Source: Bernardetia sp. MNP-M8 (GTDB taxonomy: Bacteria; Bacteroidota; Bacteroidia; Cytophagales; Bernardetiaceae). Taken from it: a stretch of 42,203 nucleotides of DNA. The first letter of the stretch is position 1, and the number at the start of each line of letters is the position of its first letter. The DNA lies in contig NZ_CP147013.1 in assembly GCF_037126285.1 (NCBI RefSeq), positions 1 to 42,203 on the forward strand, written 5' to 3'. The translations under genes and the position numbers were made by a program. The notes beneath the pieces were generated by a model. That model did no database searches. It was not told the origin of the DNA and saw only the letters and a program-made list of their open reading frames with translations. Below, piece after piece: positions 1-7,520 of this stretch.

Positions 1-148
1 AACTAAAAAAATGGAGCAAAAAGTTGTAGTATCCAAAAATACTTCGCTTTTACCACATACAGAGCATTATAGAACAGAAAAAGCACAACATTATCATCAT
101 CTCCATGTGCAGGGATTTGATCCGTCATATATTAATGAAATAAAATGA
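1..148 (+). CDS. C-terminal end of M15-like peptidase effector (continues from right edge)
   Basis: The frame is open from the left edge (codons begin at base 2) and stops at TGA 146-148. Its 48 visible residues include a His-rich stretch HYHHLHVQGF near the end, the HxH element that supplies the last zinc ligand and the catalytic region of M15-type peptidases. On its own it is a fragment; joined to the frame from 40054 it completes the SxHxxGxxxD...HxH order. The stop overlaps the ATG of the following lipoprotein gene (ATGA-type overlap), which implies translational coupling of effector and immunity. It could instead be the end of a different but homologous effector if the replicon is not circular. 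Confidence 0.75.
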   Translation, partial: TKKMEQKVVVSKNTSLLPHTEHYRTEKAQHYHHLHVQGFDPSYINEIK

Positions 149-855
149 AAATTATAACCGTTTTACTTATTCTATTTTTTTATATTTCTTGTACTACCAA
201 ATCTCCTCAAAGTAGTGATTTGGTAATACAAGAAAAATTAGTAACAAACTCTGTAGAAGAACAAGAAAATATTGATTCTATCGCTCATAATTATTTTCAG
301 TTAGTAGAAAAAGAGACTATTCTCTTATTGCCCTATAAAAAAACTGCTATAAATAGCAAGGCGGGATTTACAAATGAAGATATCATAGCTTCTTACTATA
401 AGGATAAGTCTTTTTTGGTAAACCCTCTAAATGTTATTTTTTCAGATTCTACTTCGTTTAGCATAGCTGATCAATTAAATGAATTGACACCTATCTCTGA
501 ATATAGTTATCCTTATAAAGGAAAAGCATTTTTTTTAGAGCGTTTACCTGATATACATGATTTCAAAGTTATAGTTTTTATCTACACCAATACTAATCAA
601 GATTATTATCTACCTTATTTAGAGTTACAGTTATTAGATTCCACAGACACTATTACTGATAAATTAATTATTGTAGGTTCAAAAGAGTATGAATGTTCTT
701 GGAAACGTTCTTGTTATATTTCTAAATCCTATACTATTGAAATTACAGATAAGGAGCAATGTTATGATATGATGGATAACATAACTATATCTGAAGATAT
801 ATTCAAAACTAAGTATCTAGTATCTCGTGAAGGAAAATTTGTAGAGATAAAATGA
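145..855 (+). CDS. lipoprotein, candidate periplasmic immunity protein 1
   Basis: This 236-residue protein has a lipoprotein signal peptide (residues 1-16) ending in a YISC lipobox, so it is expected to be lipid-anchored. There is no run of acidic residues after the Cys, the usual Bacteroidota surface-export mark, so it probably faces the periplasm. Its start overlaps the stop of the peptidase effector, the usual toxin-immunity arrangement, and the periplasm is where a peptidoglycan peptidase would need neutralising. It is a close paralogue of the gene at 1583. The C-terminus ends in a GKF-containing strand shared with two other proteins of the array. I recognise no named immunity family; function is inferred from context. 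Confidence 0.7.
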   Translation: MKIITVLLILFFYISCTTKSPQSSDLVIQEKLVTNSVEEQENIDSIAHNYFQLVEKETILLLPYKKTAINSKAGFTNEDIIASYYKDKSFLVNPLNVIFSDSTSFSIADQLNELTPISEYSYPYKGKAFFLERLPDIHDFKVIVFIYTNTNQDYYLPYLELQLLDSTDTITDKLIIVGSKEYECSWKRSCYISKSYTIEITDKEQCYDMMDNITISEDIFKTKYLVSREGKFVEIK

Positions 856-1574
856 TAAAAAAAAATCGTTATTTTTTATACTTTATACTAATAACAATTG
901 GCTTATTAGCTTGCATAAATAAGGCAACCACTCAAAAAGAATATACTACTATTTCTAAGAGTGATAGTGTAACAATAGTATTGGTGGATACATTAAGCAA
1001 AAGAGAATTTCTAGGAAGTAGACTGATTTTAGATTTGCTTTCTACAAAACGTTATAGTCATTTAGATTTAGGTGATAGCCTACATTCAGTATATTCCATT
1101 TTTTATACTGGCAGTAAATTAAATGTGGGAAATCAGAAGTTTGAGTATAATCCTTTGAAAAGTTACAAACAAGATTCTGGAATACTTAGCTATTTCAAAC
1201 ATTTTAATTTTGAACCTATCTATATATTTCCTTCTAAAGATGATACTTTCAAAAAAGTATTATTTCATGCAGATAGTGCGATTGATGAAGAGCAAAGAAA
1301 AATACTTCTACCTCGTTTAGATATTGTTTCTATTGGAGAAGATGGGAAAAAAATAGATGAACTTAATTTGTATTATATGTTTACAGATGGGATAGTAGCT
1401 GTTAAAAACTTATTTTTCATTGATGAAGAAGCAAATACTATCTATTCTATCACAGGAGATACAGATGAAGATAATAGCGAATTTACAGATAATGGATATA
1501 AATCGTATTGGGCATTTGATAAAATCAAAAAGTATACTATCACAGAGCAAGGGAAATTTCACCTAAATGAATAG
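852..1574 (+). CDS. lipoprotein, candidate immunity protein 2
   Basis: A 240-residue lipoprotein with signal peptide and lipobox GLLAC around residue 21. Its ATG overlaps the stop of the preceding gene (ATGA), so it belongs to the same operon. Sequence is mostly unlike the 145 and 1583 proteins, but it shares a late pattern: a strand with a Leu/Pro-rich lead, an Asp-containing turn, and an end of the form Y-x-I-x-x-x-GKF. This suggests a diverged member of one fold family. Likely a periplasmic immunity protein to a peptidoglycan-targeting effector, possibly to a variant not encoded here. No family name assigned. Confidence 0.6.
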   Translation: MIKKNRYFLYFILITIGLLACINKATTQKEYTTISKSDSVTIVLVDTLSKREFLGSRLILDLLSTKRYSHLDLGDSLHSVYSIFYTGSKLNVGNQKFEYNPLKSYKQDSGILSYFKHFNFEPIYIFPSKDDTFKKVLFHADSAIDEEQRKILLPRLDIVSIGEDGKKIDELNLYYMFTDGIVAVKNLFFIDEEANTIYSITGDTDEDNSEFTDNGYKSYWAFDKIKKYTITEQGKFHLNE

Positions 1575-1582
1575 GTTTATTA

Positions 1583-2299
1583 ATGAAAACTATAACTATT
1601 TTACTTGTTCTATTTCTTTCCATTTCTTGTAGTGGCACTATTGAAACTGTACAAAGCAATGATTTGGTAGTATCAGAAAGTGTAGTCATAGACTCTGTGA
1701 AAGTAGTAGAAAATCTTGATGATACTATTACCTATTCTCAACTATTAGAAAAAGAAGTAGTTCTTTCTTTGCCATACAAAAAGATTGCTCTAAATAGTCA
1801 TGCAAGTTCTACAAATGAAGGTATTATAGAGTCTTACTATAAAGATAAGTCATTTTTAATGAATCCATTAAATGCTCTTTTTTCAGATTCTACTTCTTTT
1901 AGGATAGCTGATCAATTAAATGAACTGACCCCTGCTTATGAACACAGTTATCCTTACATAGGAAAAGCATTTTTTTTAGAGCGTTTACCAGATATACATA
2001 CTTTCAAGGCTTTAGTTTTTATTTATACTAATAGTAATCAAGACTATTATTTACCTTACTTAGAGTTACAACTTTTAGATTCCTCAGATACCATTACTGA
2101 TAAGCTAATTATTGTAGGCTCAAGAGCCTATGAATGTTCTTGGAGGCGTTCTTGTTACATTTCTAAATCCTATACTATTGAAATTACAGATAAGGAGCTG
2201 TGTTATGATATGATGAATGATGTAACCGTATCTGAAAATATATTCAAAACTAAGTATCAAGTATCTCAGAAGGGGAAGTTTGTAGAGATAAAAAAGTAA
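1583..2299 (+). CDS. lipoprotein, candidate immunity protein 3 (paralogue of protein 1)
   Basis: A 238-residue lipoprotein (lipobox SISC near residue 16) that aligns along its whole length with the protein at 145-855. The C-terminal two thirds are nearly identical in amino acids and very close in DNA (for example around 2130-2200 compared with 690-750), while the region after the lipobox (residues 20-60) has diverged. That implies a fairly recent duplication or gene conversion with diversifying change near the anchor. It starts 8 bases after the previous stop, so it is in the same operon. Presumed immunity protein to a variant of the peptidase effector. Confidence 0.65.
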   Translation: MKTITILLVLFLSISCSGTIETVQSNDLVVSESVVIDSVKVVENLDDTITYSQLLEKEVVLSLPYKKIALNSHASSTNEGIIESYYKDKSFLMNPLNALFSDSTSFRIADQLNELTPAYEHSYPYIGKAFFLERLPDIHTFKALVFIYTNSNQDYYLPYLELQLLDSSDTITDKLIIVGSRAYECSWRRSCYISKSYTIEITDKELCYDMMNDVTVSENIFKTKYQVSQKGKFVEIKK

Positions 2300-2335
2300 A
2301 AGACATTTTATATATTTCAATTTGTATTGAAAATT

Positions 2336-3022
2336 ATGAATAAAATTTATGTGCTTATTTTAATGAGTATTTTGTTCTTTTCTTGTTCTAACAAAAGAAG
2401 AGTAATAACAGATTCATCACTTGAATCTTCTAAGAATCAAAACATAGACAGTATTTTCTTTAAAGCTCCTGACATATTTGAATATAAAGATTGGTTACTA
2501 TCTGATGCTGAGACAGCAAATATATTGCGAATAGTAAATCAAGATACTATTAAAGATTATTTTTGGGCAGAAGAAGGAAATAATTTGATGCATCTAAAAT
2601 TACTAGCAGAAGGTAAAGGAATTTATCCAAAATCAATGGACGAAAAAAATGCAAAGCTATTTGGTCAGTGGAAATATTATGGTGATGCAGACATAGGGTT
2701 ATACAAAATAGGCTTCTTCTCAAATGGATTTAAAGATAGTGTTTGGTATATAAATTATGAAGACTTTCCAATTCCATTGATCAAATTCTATAAACAAGGC
2801 AAAAGTATTGACTATAGAGCAGAATTAGTTGTTTACTCAGATACTCTACTACTTGCAAAAGGAAGAGAAGTAAAAGCAAATGGACTACCTATTGGAGAAT
2901 GGATATTTGATAATAGACAGTTTAAATACACTATTAGAGAGGAAAGGGATTCCATTTTGATTTATTCTCCAAGAAATAAAGAAGTAATTCGACTCCGTAA
3001 ATCTGCAATTGATGAATTGTAA
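2336..3022 (+). CDS. lipoprotein with MORN-like strand repeats, immunity candidate 4
   Basis: I choose the ATG at 2336; an in-frame TTG at 2327 lies further from a usual signal-peptide start. The protein (228 residues) has a signal peptide with lipobox FFSC followed by a basic segment. The body has spaced G-x-W-x-Y/F units (GQWKYYGDAD, then NGLPIGEWIFDN) that resemble the toxin-antitoxin-like MORN-variant repeats common in Bacteroidota lipoproteins. It sits 36 bases after the preceding gene in the lipoprotein array. It lacks the GKF ending of its neighbours, so it is a different fold placed in the same cluster. Immunity role is inferred from position only. Confidence 0.5.
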   Translation: MNKIYVLILMSILFFSCSNKRRVITDSSLESSKNQNIDSIFFKAPDIFEYKDWLLSDAETANILRIVNQDTIKDYFWAEEGNNLMHLKLLAEGKGIYPKSMDEKNAKLFGQWKYYGDADIGLYKIGFFSNGFKDSVWYINYEDFPIPLIKFYKQGKSIDYRAELVVYSDTLLLAKGREVKANGLPIGEWIFDNRQFKYTIREERDSILIYSPRNKEVIRLRKSAIDEL

Positions 3023-3051
3023 ATCTGTTAAATTGAAAAAGGTCAGAAACT

Positions 3052-3774
3052 ATGAGGAAATACTCCTATCTTATATTTCTATTGTTAGGTATACAATGTA
3101 CTCCTAAATCAATTATAAGCAATACAAATACAGTTAATGCCTCAACTGACACAACTCTTGTCATTCTTAAAGACAACACTACCAATAAAGATAGCCTTTT
3201 TTTAGACTCGCTTTTAGGTAATTCATACAATAAAATAAACTTTTCTTCTGCTAAGTTTGAAAAGTATATTCTACGAAATGATGAAGGATTTTTTGTAGAT
3301 ACTACTAAATTAAAAGCTACTTCTTCTAAATTAGTCGATTTATTAAATGTAAATGATGAGAACCATAAGGATAATGTAGACTGGTTATACAATGTAAGTC
3401 CAAATCAATATTACACCATATTTATTAAAAGAGAGAGCACTTTTTTACTTGTAGATAGTTTTATAGAGTATTCAGGAGATAATGATATTCCTGGAGTATT
3501 TTTTCAACTTAACACAATGGATAAGTATGGCAATTATATTGATAGACTAATTGTTTTCGATCGTTTTAATTTTGAAATTTTATTGAAGAAGGAATACACA
3601 ACAGATGAATCTTTTTCTAAAATAAAAATTCAAAGTATTGAAGAACATTGGTTGGTGCTTAATGAAAAAAATGATATTGTAGGAACTAAAGAAAAACCTC
3701 TAATAATTAAATCAGAAGAGATATATGAACTAGATAGTATTGGTAAGTTTAAACTGAGTAAAAATGAGAACTAA
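3052..3774 (+). CDS. lipoprotein, candidate immunity protein 5
   Basis: A 240-residue lipoprotein (lipobox LGIQC near residue 16). In its last third it shows the same layout as the 145, 852 and 1583 proteins: a hydrophobic strand, an Asp-rich turn, a strand containing DRLIV, and a final Y/E-rich strand ending in GKFKL. It is otherwise diverged. It overlaps the next gene by 11 bases, which indicates co-transcription and coupling. Probably an extra, possibly orphan, periplasmic immunity protein retained after effector exchange. Confidence 0.55.
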   Translation: MRKYSYLIFLLLGIQCTPKSIISNTNTVNASTDTTLVILKDNTTNKDSLFLDSLLGNSYNKINFSSAKFEKYILRNDEGFFVDTTKLKATSSKLVDLLNVNDENHKDNVDWLYNVSPNQYYTIFIKRESTFLLVDSFIEYSGDNDIPGVFFQLNTMDKYGNYIDRLIVFDRFNFEILLKKEYTTDESFSKIKIQSIEEHWLVLNEKNDIVGTKEKPLIIKSEEIYELDSIGKFKLSKNEN

Positions 3775-4288
3775 TATATACATACTCTCTCTACTTTTAT
3801 TGTGTAGTATTTCTTGTAACCCAAGTACTAAAAATAATGCTACTTTAGATACCATGACATACTTATCTTCTACAGTAGAAGTTATTGTATCAGATACTCA
3901 AGTAAAGCTACAAGACACTACAAATTTATGTCGTTTCTTTAATAAGAAAGGAAAAGAGTGTAGTTATTCTTCCATAACAAAGGAAATGGATTTTACAGAA
4001 TTTTACATAATAAAAAACATTTCTCCAAAGCAAGTTTATAGGATATTGCAAAAAGAAAAATATGATCTTTATGATTCTAGTTTTATTCCATTAGGATTTG
4101 AATTACAAAACTATAATGAATTTCAAAATACTACTTATTCAAGGTTTTCTCAACGAATAGTCAGAAATAAGGAAAAAATAGATAGTCTCTTACTTAATTT
4201 TTCTTTTGATGGGGGAGAGACATATATACAATTCACACCTTTAAATAGTAATGATACAAAAATAGTTATTCTTTCTTCTGCTGATTGA
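3764..4288 (+). CDS. lipoprotein, last gene of the immunity array
   Basis: A 174-residue lipoprotein (lipobox SISC near residue 18) that overlaps the previous stop. It is shorter than its neighbours and lacks the GKF ending. It may be truncated: DNA homologous to the interior of the peptidase effector begins immediately after its stop (4289), so a recombination junction lies here. The body has two Cys residues (FFNKKGKECSYSS and an earlier NLC) that might form a disulphide in the periplasm. No family recognised. Confidence 0.45.
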   Translation: MRTNIYILSLLLLCSISCNPSTKNNATLDTMTYLSSTVEVIVSDTQVKLQDTTNLCRFFNKKGKECSYSSITKEMDFTEFYIIKNISPKQVYRILQKEKYDLYDSSFIPLGFELQNYNEFQNTTYSRFSQRIVRNKEKIDSLLLNFSFDGGETYIQFTPLNSNDTKIVILSSAD

Positions 4289-4400
4289 TACTCCAAAAGA
4301 GCAAGTTGTAAATGCGTTTTTTGCTAAATCTAAAAAGAAAATATTTTTGTTGGCTTACCTCTTTGCAAGGACAAAACAAAAAAGATACTAATCTGAAAAA
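4289..4400 (+). pseudogene. frameshifted relic of the peptidase effector interior
   Basis: Translation just after the preceding stop gives TPKEQVVNAFFAKSKKK, matching residues 341-357 (TPKEQVVDAFFAKPKKE) of the effector encoded from 40054. The match continues in another frame (L-x-x-L-x-G-x-N-K-x-DTN), so the copy is frameshifted and has no start. DNA similarity is obvious against 41074-41180. The rest of the 4400-4548 spacer is AT-rich and leads into the promoter duplicate of the next tssD. This is a scar of an earlier effector gene between an immunity array and the next cargo module. Confidence 0.7.
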
Positions 4401-4439
4401 ACCAGTATATTAAAGTTAAAAATGCAAATAAAGTGTAAA

Positions 4440-4548
4440 AACTCCAAATATAATTCTAAGTATTGTACTATATAGTTTGCTATTCTATTAAAAAGAAGTA
4501 TTTTTACAATTAAGACCTTAAATTACCCTTTTTAAATACTATTGCAAG
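4440..4548 (+). promoter_or_regulatory. leader of extended tssD, duplicated at 39209-39319
   Basis: About 110 bases upstream of both extended tssD genes are clearly alike (blocks TATTGTACTA, GTATTTTTACAATTAA and AATACTATT). The duplication therefore includes the promoter and untranslated leader. At 39243-39250 the second copy has TAAATTTG, which fits the Bacteroidota -7 element TAnnTTTG; the first copy has a weaker TAGTTTG at 4473-4479. No clear -33 element is seen. Conservation outside the coding region suggests that the leader matters for expression. Confidence 0.4.
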
Positions 4549-5241
4549 ATGAGTTTAGTAAGCAAACTTTACGTTGAAGATAAAGAAATCAATATTTTAG
4601 ATTTCAAATTTCGTTTTACCCGTTCGACAGACGAACATGGAAAACCAATGGGAAAACCTAGAGGAACAATATTCGAAATTATATTTGAAACTACATCAGA
4701 TCAAAGTTTTATGAGTTGGGCAGTAGCTACTGATATGACAAAGAATGTCAAAATTGTAGTCTCTCCTGTTACTGCAGCAAGTAAGAGCCGAGTTATAGAA
4801 CTCTACGATGTACATTGTGTACATTTTAGAAATAATTTTAATGCAAAAAATGGAGAGCCAATGACTACTCTTATTCATCTAACTCCTGCTATAATGATAG
4901 ATGATGGTTACAAAATCTTAGATCATTACTGGAAAAAAACTGATTTGAGCATGAATAATGTTGCACCAACAGTAATCAAGCAAGATGAAGAACTAGAAAT
5001 TATTTCTCTACATTTTGAAGATGCAGATAAGAAGAAAATAAATGAGATAGAAGAAGGAATATTGTATTTAGTTGTCGAAACACAAAATGGTATTGGTAAA
5101 AAAATAGATATTGACTTATCAAATCAATTACACAATTTTAAATATGAAGGAAAAGTGCTTACTAATGATGTACTTAAAAATATATCAATAACTAAGGACA
5201 TTATGCCTATAGAACTAGAAATTGTAGTTGAAGAAGATTAA
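4549..5241 (+). CDS. tssD: extended TssD (Hcp-like tube protein), cargo carrier copy 1
   Basis: Residues 1-131 are a Bacteroidota TssD/Hcp tube domain and are almost identical to the 39320 gene (shared segments include RFTRSTDEHGKPMGKPRGT). Residues 132-230 form an extra beta-rich domain not present in the 130-144 residue TssDs at 20391 and 20948, and here the two extended copies diverge strongly. Hcp proteins stack as hexamer rings in the sheath and can carry effectors; a C-terminal extension is a plausible dock for the downstream lipase-like effector. The gene opens a cargo module (tssD, effector, immunity). Family assignment is firm; the docking role is inference. Confidence 0.85.
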   Translation: MSLVSKLYVEDKEINILDFKFRFTRSTDEHGKPMGKPRGTIFEIIFETTSDQSFMSWAVATDMTKNVKIVVSPVTAASKSRVIELYDVHCVHFRNNFNAKNGEPMTTLIHLTPAIMIDDGYKILDHYWKKTDLSMNNVAPTVIKQDEELEIISLHFEDADKKKINEIEEGILYLVVETQNGIGKKIDIDLSNQLHNFKYEGKVLTNDVLKNISITKDIMPIELEIVVEED

Positions 5242-5323
5242 ATAATTTATTTAGAACTTCCTTTAGTTAAAATCTCGTCCCATCTAAAAACAAATATTTT
5301 ATTTACTATTATCATTTCTTATT

Positions 5324-6964
5324 ATGTCTAACACATCCAACAAAAATAGTCTAGTCGCTACAATTTTTCCATCAGGACAACCCAATGATTCAGGTGCGCA
5401 GACTGCAAAATTAAATGTCGTTCTGCCTAAAGATATTGTTATGTTTGTGCCAGGTACAACTGATCCAATAAATACTACAGCTCTACGACATCAAGCAAAT
5501 AAGGAATATTGGAGAAATGTAAAAGAAGATCAAAAAAATCTTTGGAAAAGTGTAAAAGAACTCAAACCTCAATATTTAGACTTACATATTGAAGATACTT
5601 TCTTTAGTTGGTCAGGAGATAATAATCACGATGAGCGTGTTGTAGCTGCTGAACGTTTATTAGATTTGTTTATGCGTGTGTATCCAAATTGGACAGAAAA
5701 AACTGTACACTTACACCTTATTGGACATTCACATGGAGGAAATGTTATTAATGAATTTACAAATACTATTGCAAACTCTTCTAATTTTCCTGATAAGTGG
5801 AAAATAAAATCGCTTACTTATCTATCAACTCCATTTTTTCAACAGCAACATCAATTAAATCACAGCAAACTACATTCAAAGTGTAAAATTATTAATGTCA
5901 GAAATGAATATGATCTCACACAAAGAGTAGTAGCTGATTTTTCATTAAAAAACCTAGAGTTGCTAATACAAAATTTTAGTGGCGAAGATTTAGAAAAAGC
6001 ATTAGATAGAGTAAAAGAAACAGATACTGCTGCCTTTGATCACCTGACAGATTTAGTCATAAATAATCATACAGAAGGTCCTTTTTTATGGAGAGAAACA
6101 GCTGTTATGTTAGATGGAGTTCGAATGGTTGTGCAAGTTGTCATAGATATGATAGAGAAAGTAGGAGATACAGGTATTTTATCTAGTCAAAAACGTCTTC
6201 TTATAACTAGACTAACTGCAATAAGAGATTGGGCTGCTACACAAGGACGAATTTTTGAAAATAATAGAATAAATAGAGATGGGGGATATGGAAGATCTGA
6301 ATTTGTAGAAGATTTGAATCCTACAGAGGCACTAAGACAAATAAATATTTTACTAGCTATTCAAACAGGCATAGCTGATAGTTTTCTTCTTAATCTACTT
6401 GCTTCTATAGCTGAACCAAATGCTTCAGGTATTTCAGATATAATTGATGATACTGTAACTAGCCCTCAACAACAAGTTAAAGGTGCATTCAAAATTGTCG
6501 ATATTCCAATTTTTACTAAAGATCCTTATCATACAAGAAATAAAAAAGCAAACTTTGACTCGTTTGTAAATGGTCTAGAAAATTGTGTAAGAGCTAAAAG
6601 ACCTGATATGTTACAAGAAATACTAATGAGATTGATTAGTCAGTTTACAACAGCTGAATCATTACGAGATGTAGCTACTAAATTAGGCTATTTAGAATAT
6701 ATTGTAACAGGAAACTTAGATACACAAGTAAAAAGATTAAAAGCTAATATTACTGTTTATAGTAATTTAGTTGCTAGATTTAATGCTGATTTGGTAACTC
6801 CTGCAGACAGAGATAATAATGAACTTACAGAAAAACCAGGAAGTGTGCCTTATTTAGCTATGGTATCTCATAGTCTTAGTCATACCAAATTATTTGATGA
6901 AGTAAAAGATGCGCTGACTTCTTCTTTTAGTTCAGGAAAAAATCCAGGTTACAAACCTAAATAA
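5324..6964 (+). CDS. alpha/beta-hydrolase (Tle-like lipase) T6SS effector
   Basis: A 546-residue protein without signal peptide. A beta strand ending FVPGTTDP (residues 41-48) and the nucleophile elbow GHSHGG (residues 134-139, Ser136) mark an alpha/beta-hydrolase of the lipase type. Asp197 in NEYDLTQ, after the following strand, is a reasonable catalytic acid; the His is not clear (H248 is one candidate). GxSxG with a long helical C-terminal half resembles T6SS phospholipase effectors (Tle group). Its place after an extended TssD and before a small membrane protein supports secretion by this T6SS. Substrate is unknown; phospholipid is the likely guess. Confidence 0.75.
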   Translation: MSNTSNKNSLVATIFPSGQPNDSGAQTAKLNVVLPKDIVMFVPGTTDPINTTALRHQANKEYWRNVKEDQKNLWKSVKELKPQYLDLHIEDTFFSWSGDNNHDERVVAAERLLDLFMRVYPNWTEKTVHLHLIGHSHGGNVINEFTNTIANSSNFPDKWKIKSLTYLSTPFFQQQHQLNHSKLHSKCKIINVRNEYDLTQRVVADFSLKNLELLIQNFSGEDLEKALDRVKETDTAAFDHLTDLVINNHTEGPFLWRETAVMLDGVRMVVQVVIDMIEKVGDTGILSSQKRLLITRLTAIRDWAATQGRIFENNRINRDGGYGRSEFVEDLNPTEALRQINILLAIQTGIADSFLLNLLASIAEPNASGISDIIDDTVTSPQQQVKGAFKIVDIPIFTKDPYHTRNKKANFDSFVNGLENCVRAKRPDMLQEILMRLISQFTTAESLRDVATKLGYLEYIVTGNLDTQVKRLKANITVYSNLVARFNADLVTPADRDNNELTEKPGSVPYLAMVSHSLSHTKLFDEVKDALTSSFSSGKNPGYKPK

Positions 6965-7086
6965 TAAACCTTATCACGGTTTGTATTAAGGTAGTTCAGA
7001 ATTCCAGTCTGAACATCAAAAACAGCATTTTACCAAATTCAACAGTCTGTAAGACTGTTATAAAAAATAACCGTGATAAACTTTAA
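6964..7086. repeat. MITE-like palindromic element, copy 1
   Basis: The ends form imperfect inverted repeats: AAACCTTATCACGGTT at 6966 against the reverse complement of AACCGTGATAAACTTT ending at 7084 (14 of 16). Inside are smaller palindromes, including AACAGTCTGTAAGACTGTT at 7040-7058. A second copy lies in opposite orientation at 8856-8972. It begins at the stop codon of the lipase-like effector and ends about 4 bases before the ATG of the next gene, so it forms nearly the whole effector-immunity spacer. It codes for no protein. Confidence 0.75.
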
Positions 7087-7088
7087 TA

Positions 7089-7349
7089 ATGAAATATATT
7101 AAATATCTAATTTGGTTAATTATTGCCATTGCTTTAGGAATGGCAATATCTTATTTATACACAGGTTGGCCAATTATAGCTGTGGCAATAGGAATTCCTT
7201 CTGGAATAGTTACAGCTGTTCTATTCTTTTTGATAGATAGTAAACTTACTAATTTAGTTAAGAATACCTCTTTACTATTTTTTGTTAGATTAATACTAAT
7301 GGTCATTCTTTCTATTGGGGTATTTGCCCTTTTTTCATTTTTCAAATAA
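7089..7349 (+). CDS. small integral membrane protein, probable immunity to the lipase-like effector
   Basis: An 86-residue, very hydrophobic protein with about three membrane segments (roughly residues 4-20, 26-50 and 60-84). It lies directly after the lipase-like effector, separated only by the MITE-like element, and is followed by a strong terminator. Membrane immunity proteins are known for effectors that attack membrane lipids, which fits a Tle-type partner. Because the MITE ends 4 bases before the ATG, translation depends on element-derived leader sequence. Immunity is inferred from position; no family recognised. Confidence 0.5.
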   Translation: MKYIKYLIWLIIAIALGMAISYLYTGWPIIAVAIGIPSGIVTAVLFFLIDSKLTNLVKNTSLLFFVRLILMVILSIGVFALFSFFK

Positions 7350-7371
7350 AAAAATTATTTTAAAATAAAAG

Positions 7372-7405
7372 AATAGAGTTTCAAAAACGAAGCTCTATTT
7401 TTTTT
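7372..7405 (+). terminator. rho-independent terminator after the small membrane protein
   Basis: Arms 7372-7382 and 7389-7399 pair over 11 bases with one G-T pair, a 6-base loop and a run of eight T from 7398. It closes the cargo module and separates it from parA. Confidence 0.85.
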
Positions 7406-7452
7406 GTGTCTAGCTATTTTATTTTTCAGTAAAAAAGTATAAATTGCTACGT

Positions 7453-7480
7453 ACAAACGCAATAATGTAAATGCGTTTGT
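7453..7480. repeat. inverted repeat upstream of parA
   Basis: Perfect 9-base arms ACAAACGCA / TGCGTTTGT with a 10-base AT-rich spacer, 40 bases before the parA ATG. It belongs to the same family as the repeats between 8339 and 10943 and is positioned as an operator or centromere site for the parA partner. Confidence 0.65.
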
Positions 7481-7520
7481 GTGTTTTTAAATCAAATCAT
7501 TTACTTTTCCATTCAAAACG

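Noticed and set aside
2120-2320. Minus-strand frame of 66 codons
   Set aside because: It lies within and behind the 1583-2299 lipoprotein gene and has no independent sign of being a gene.
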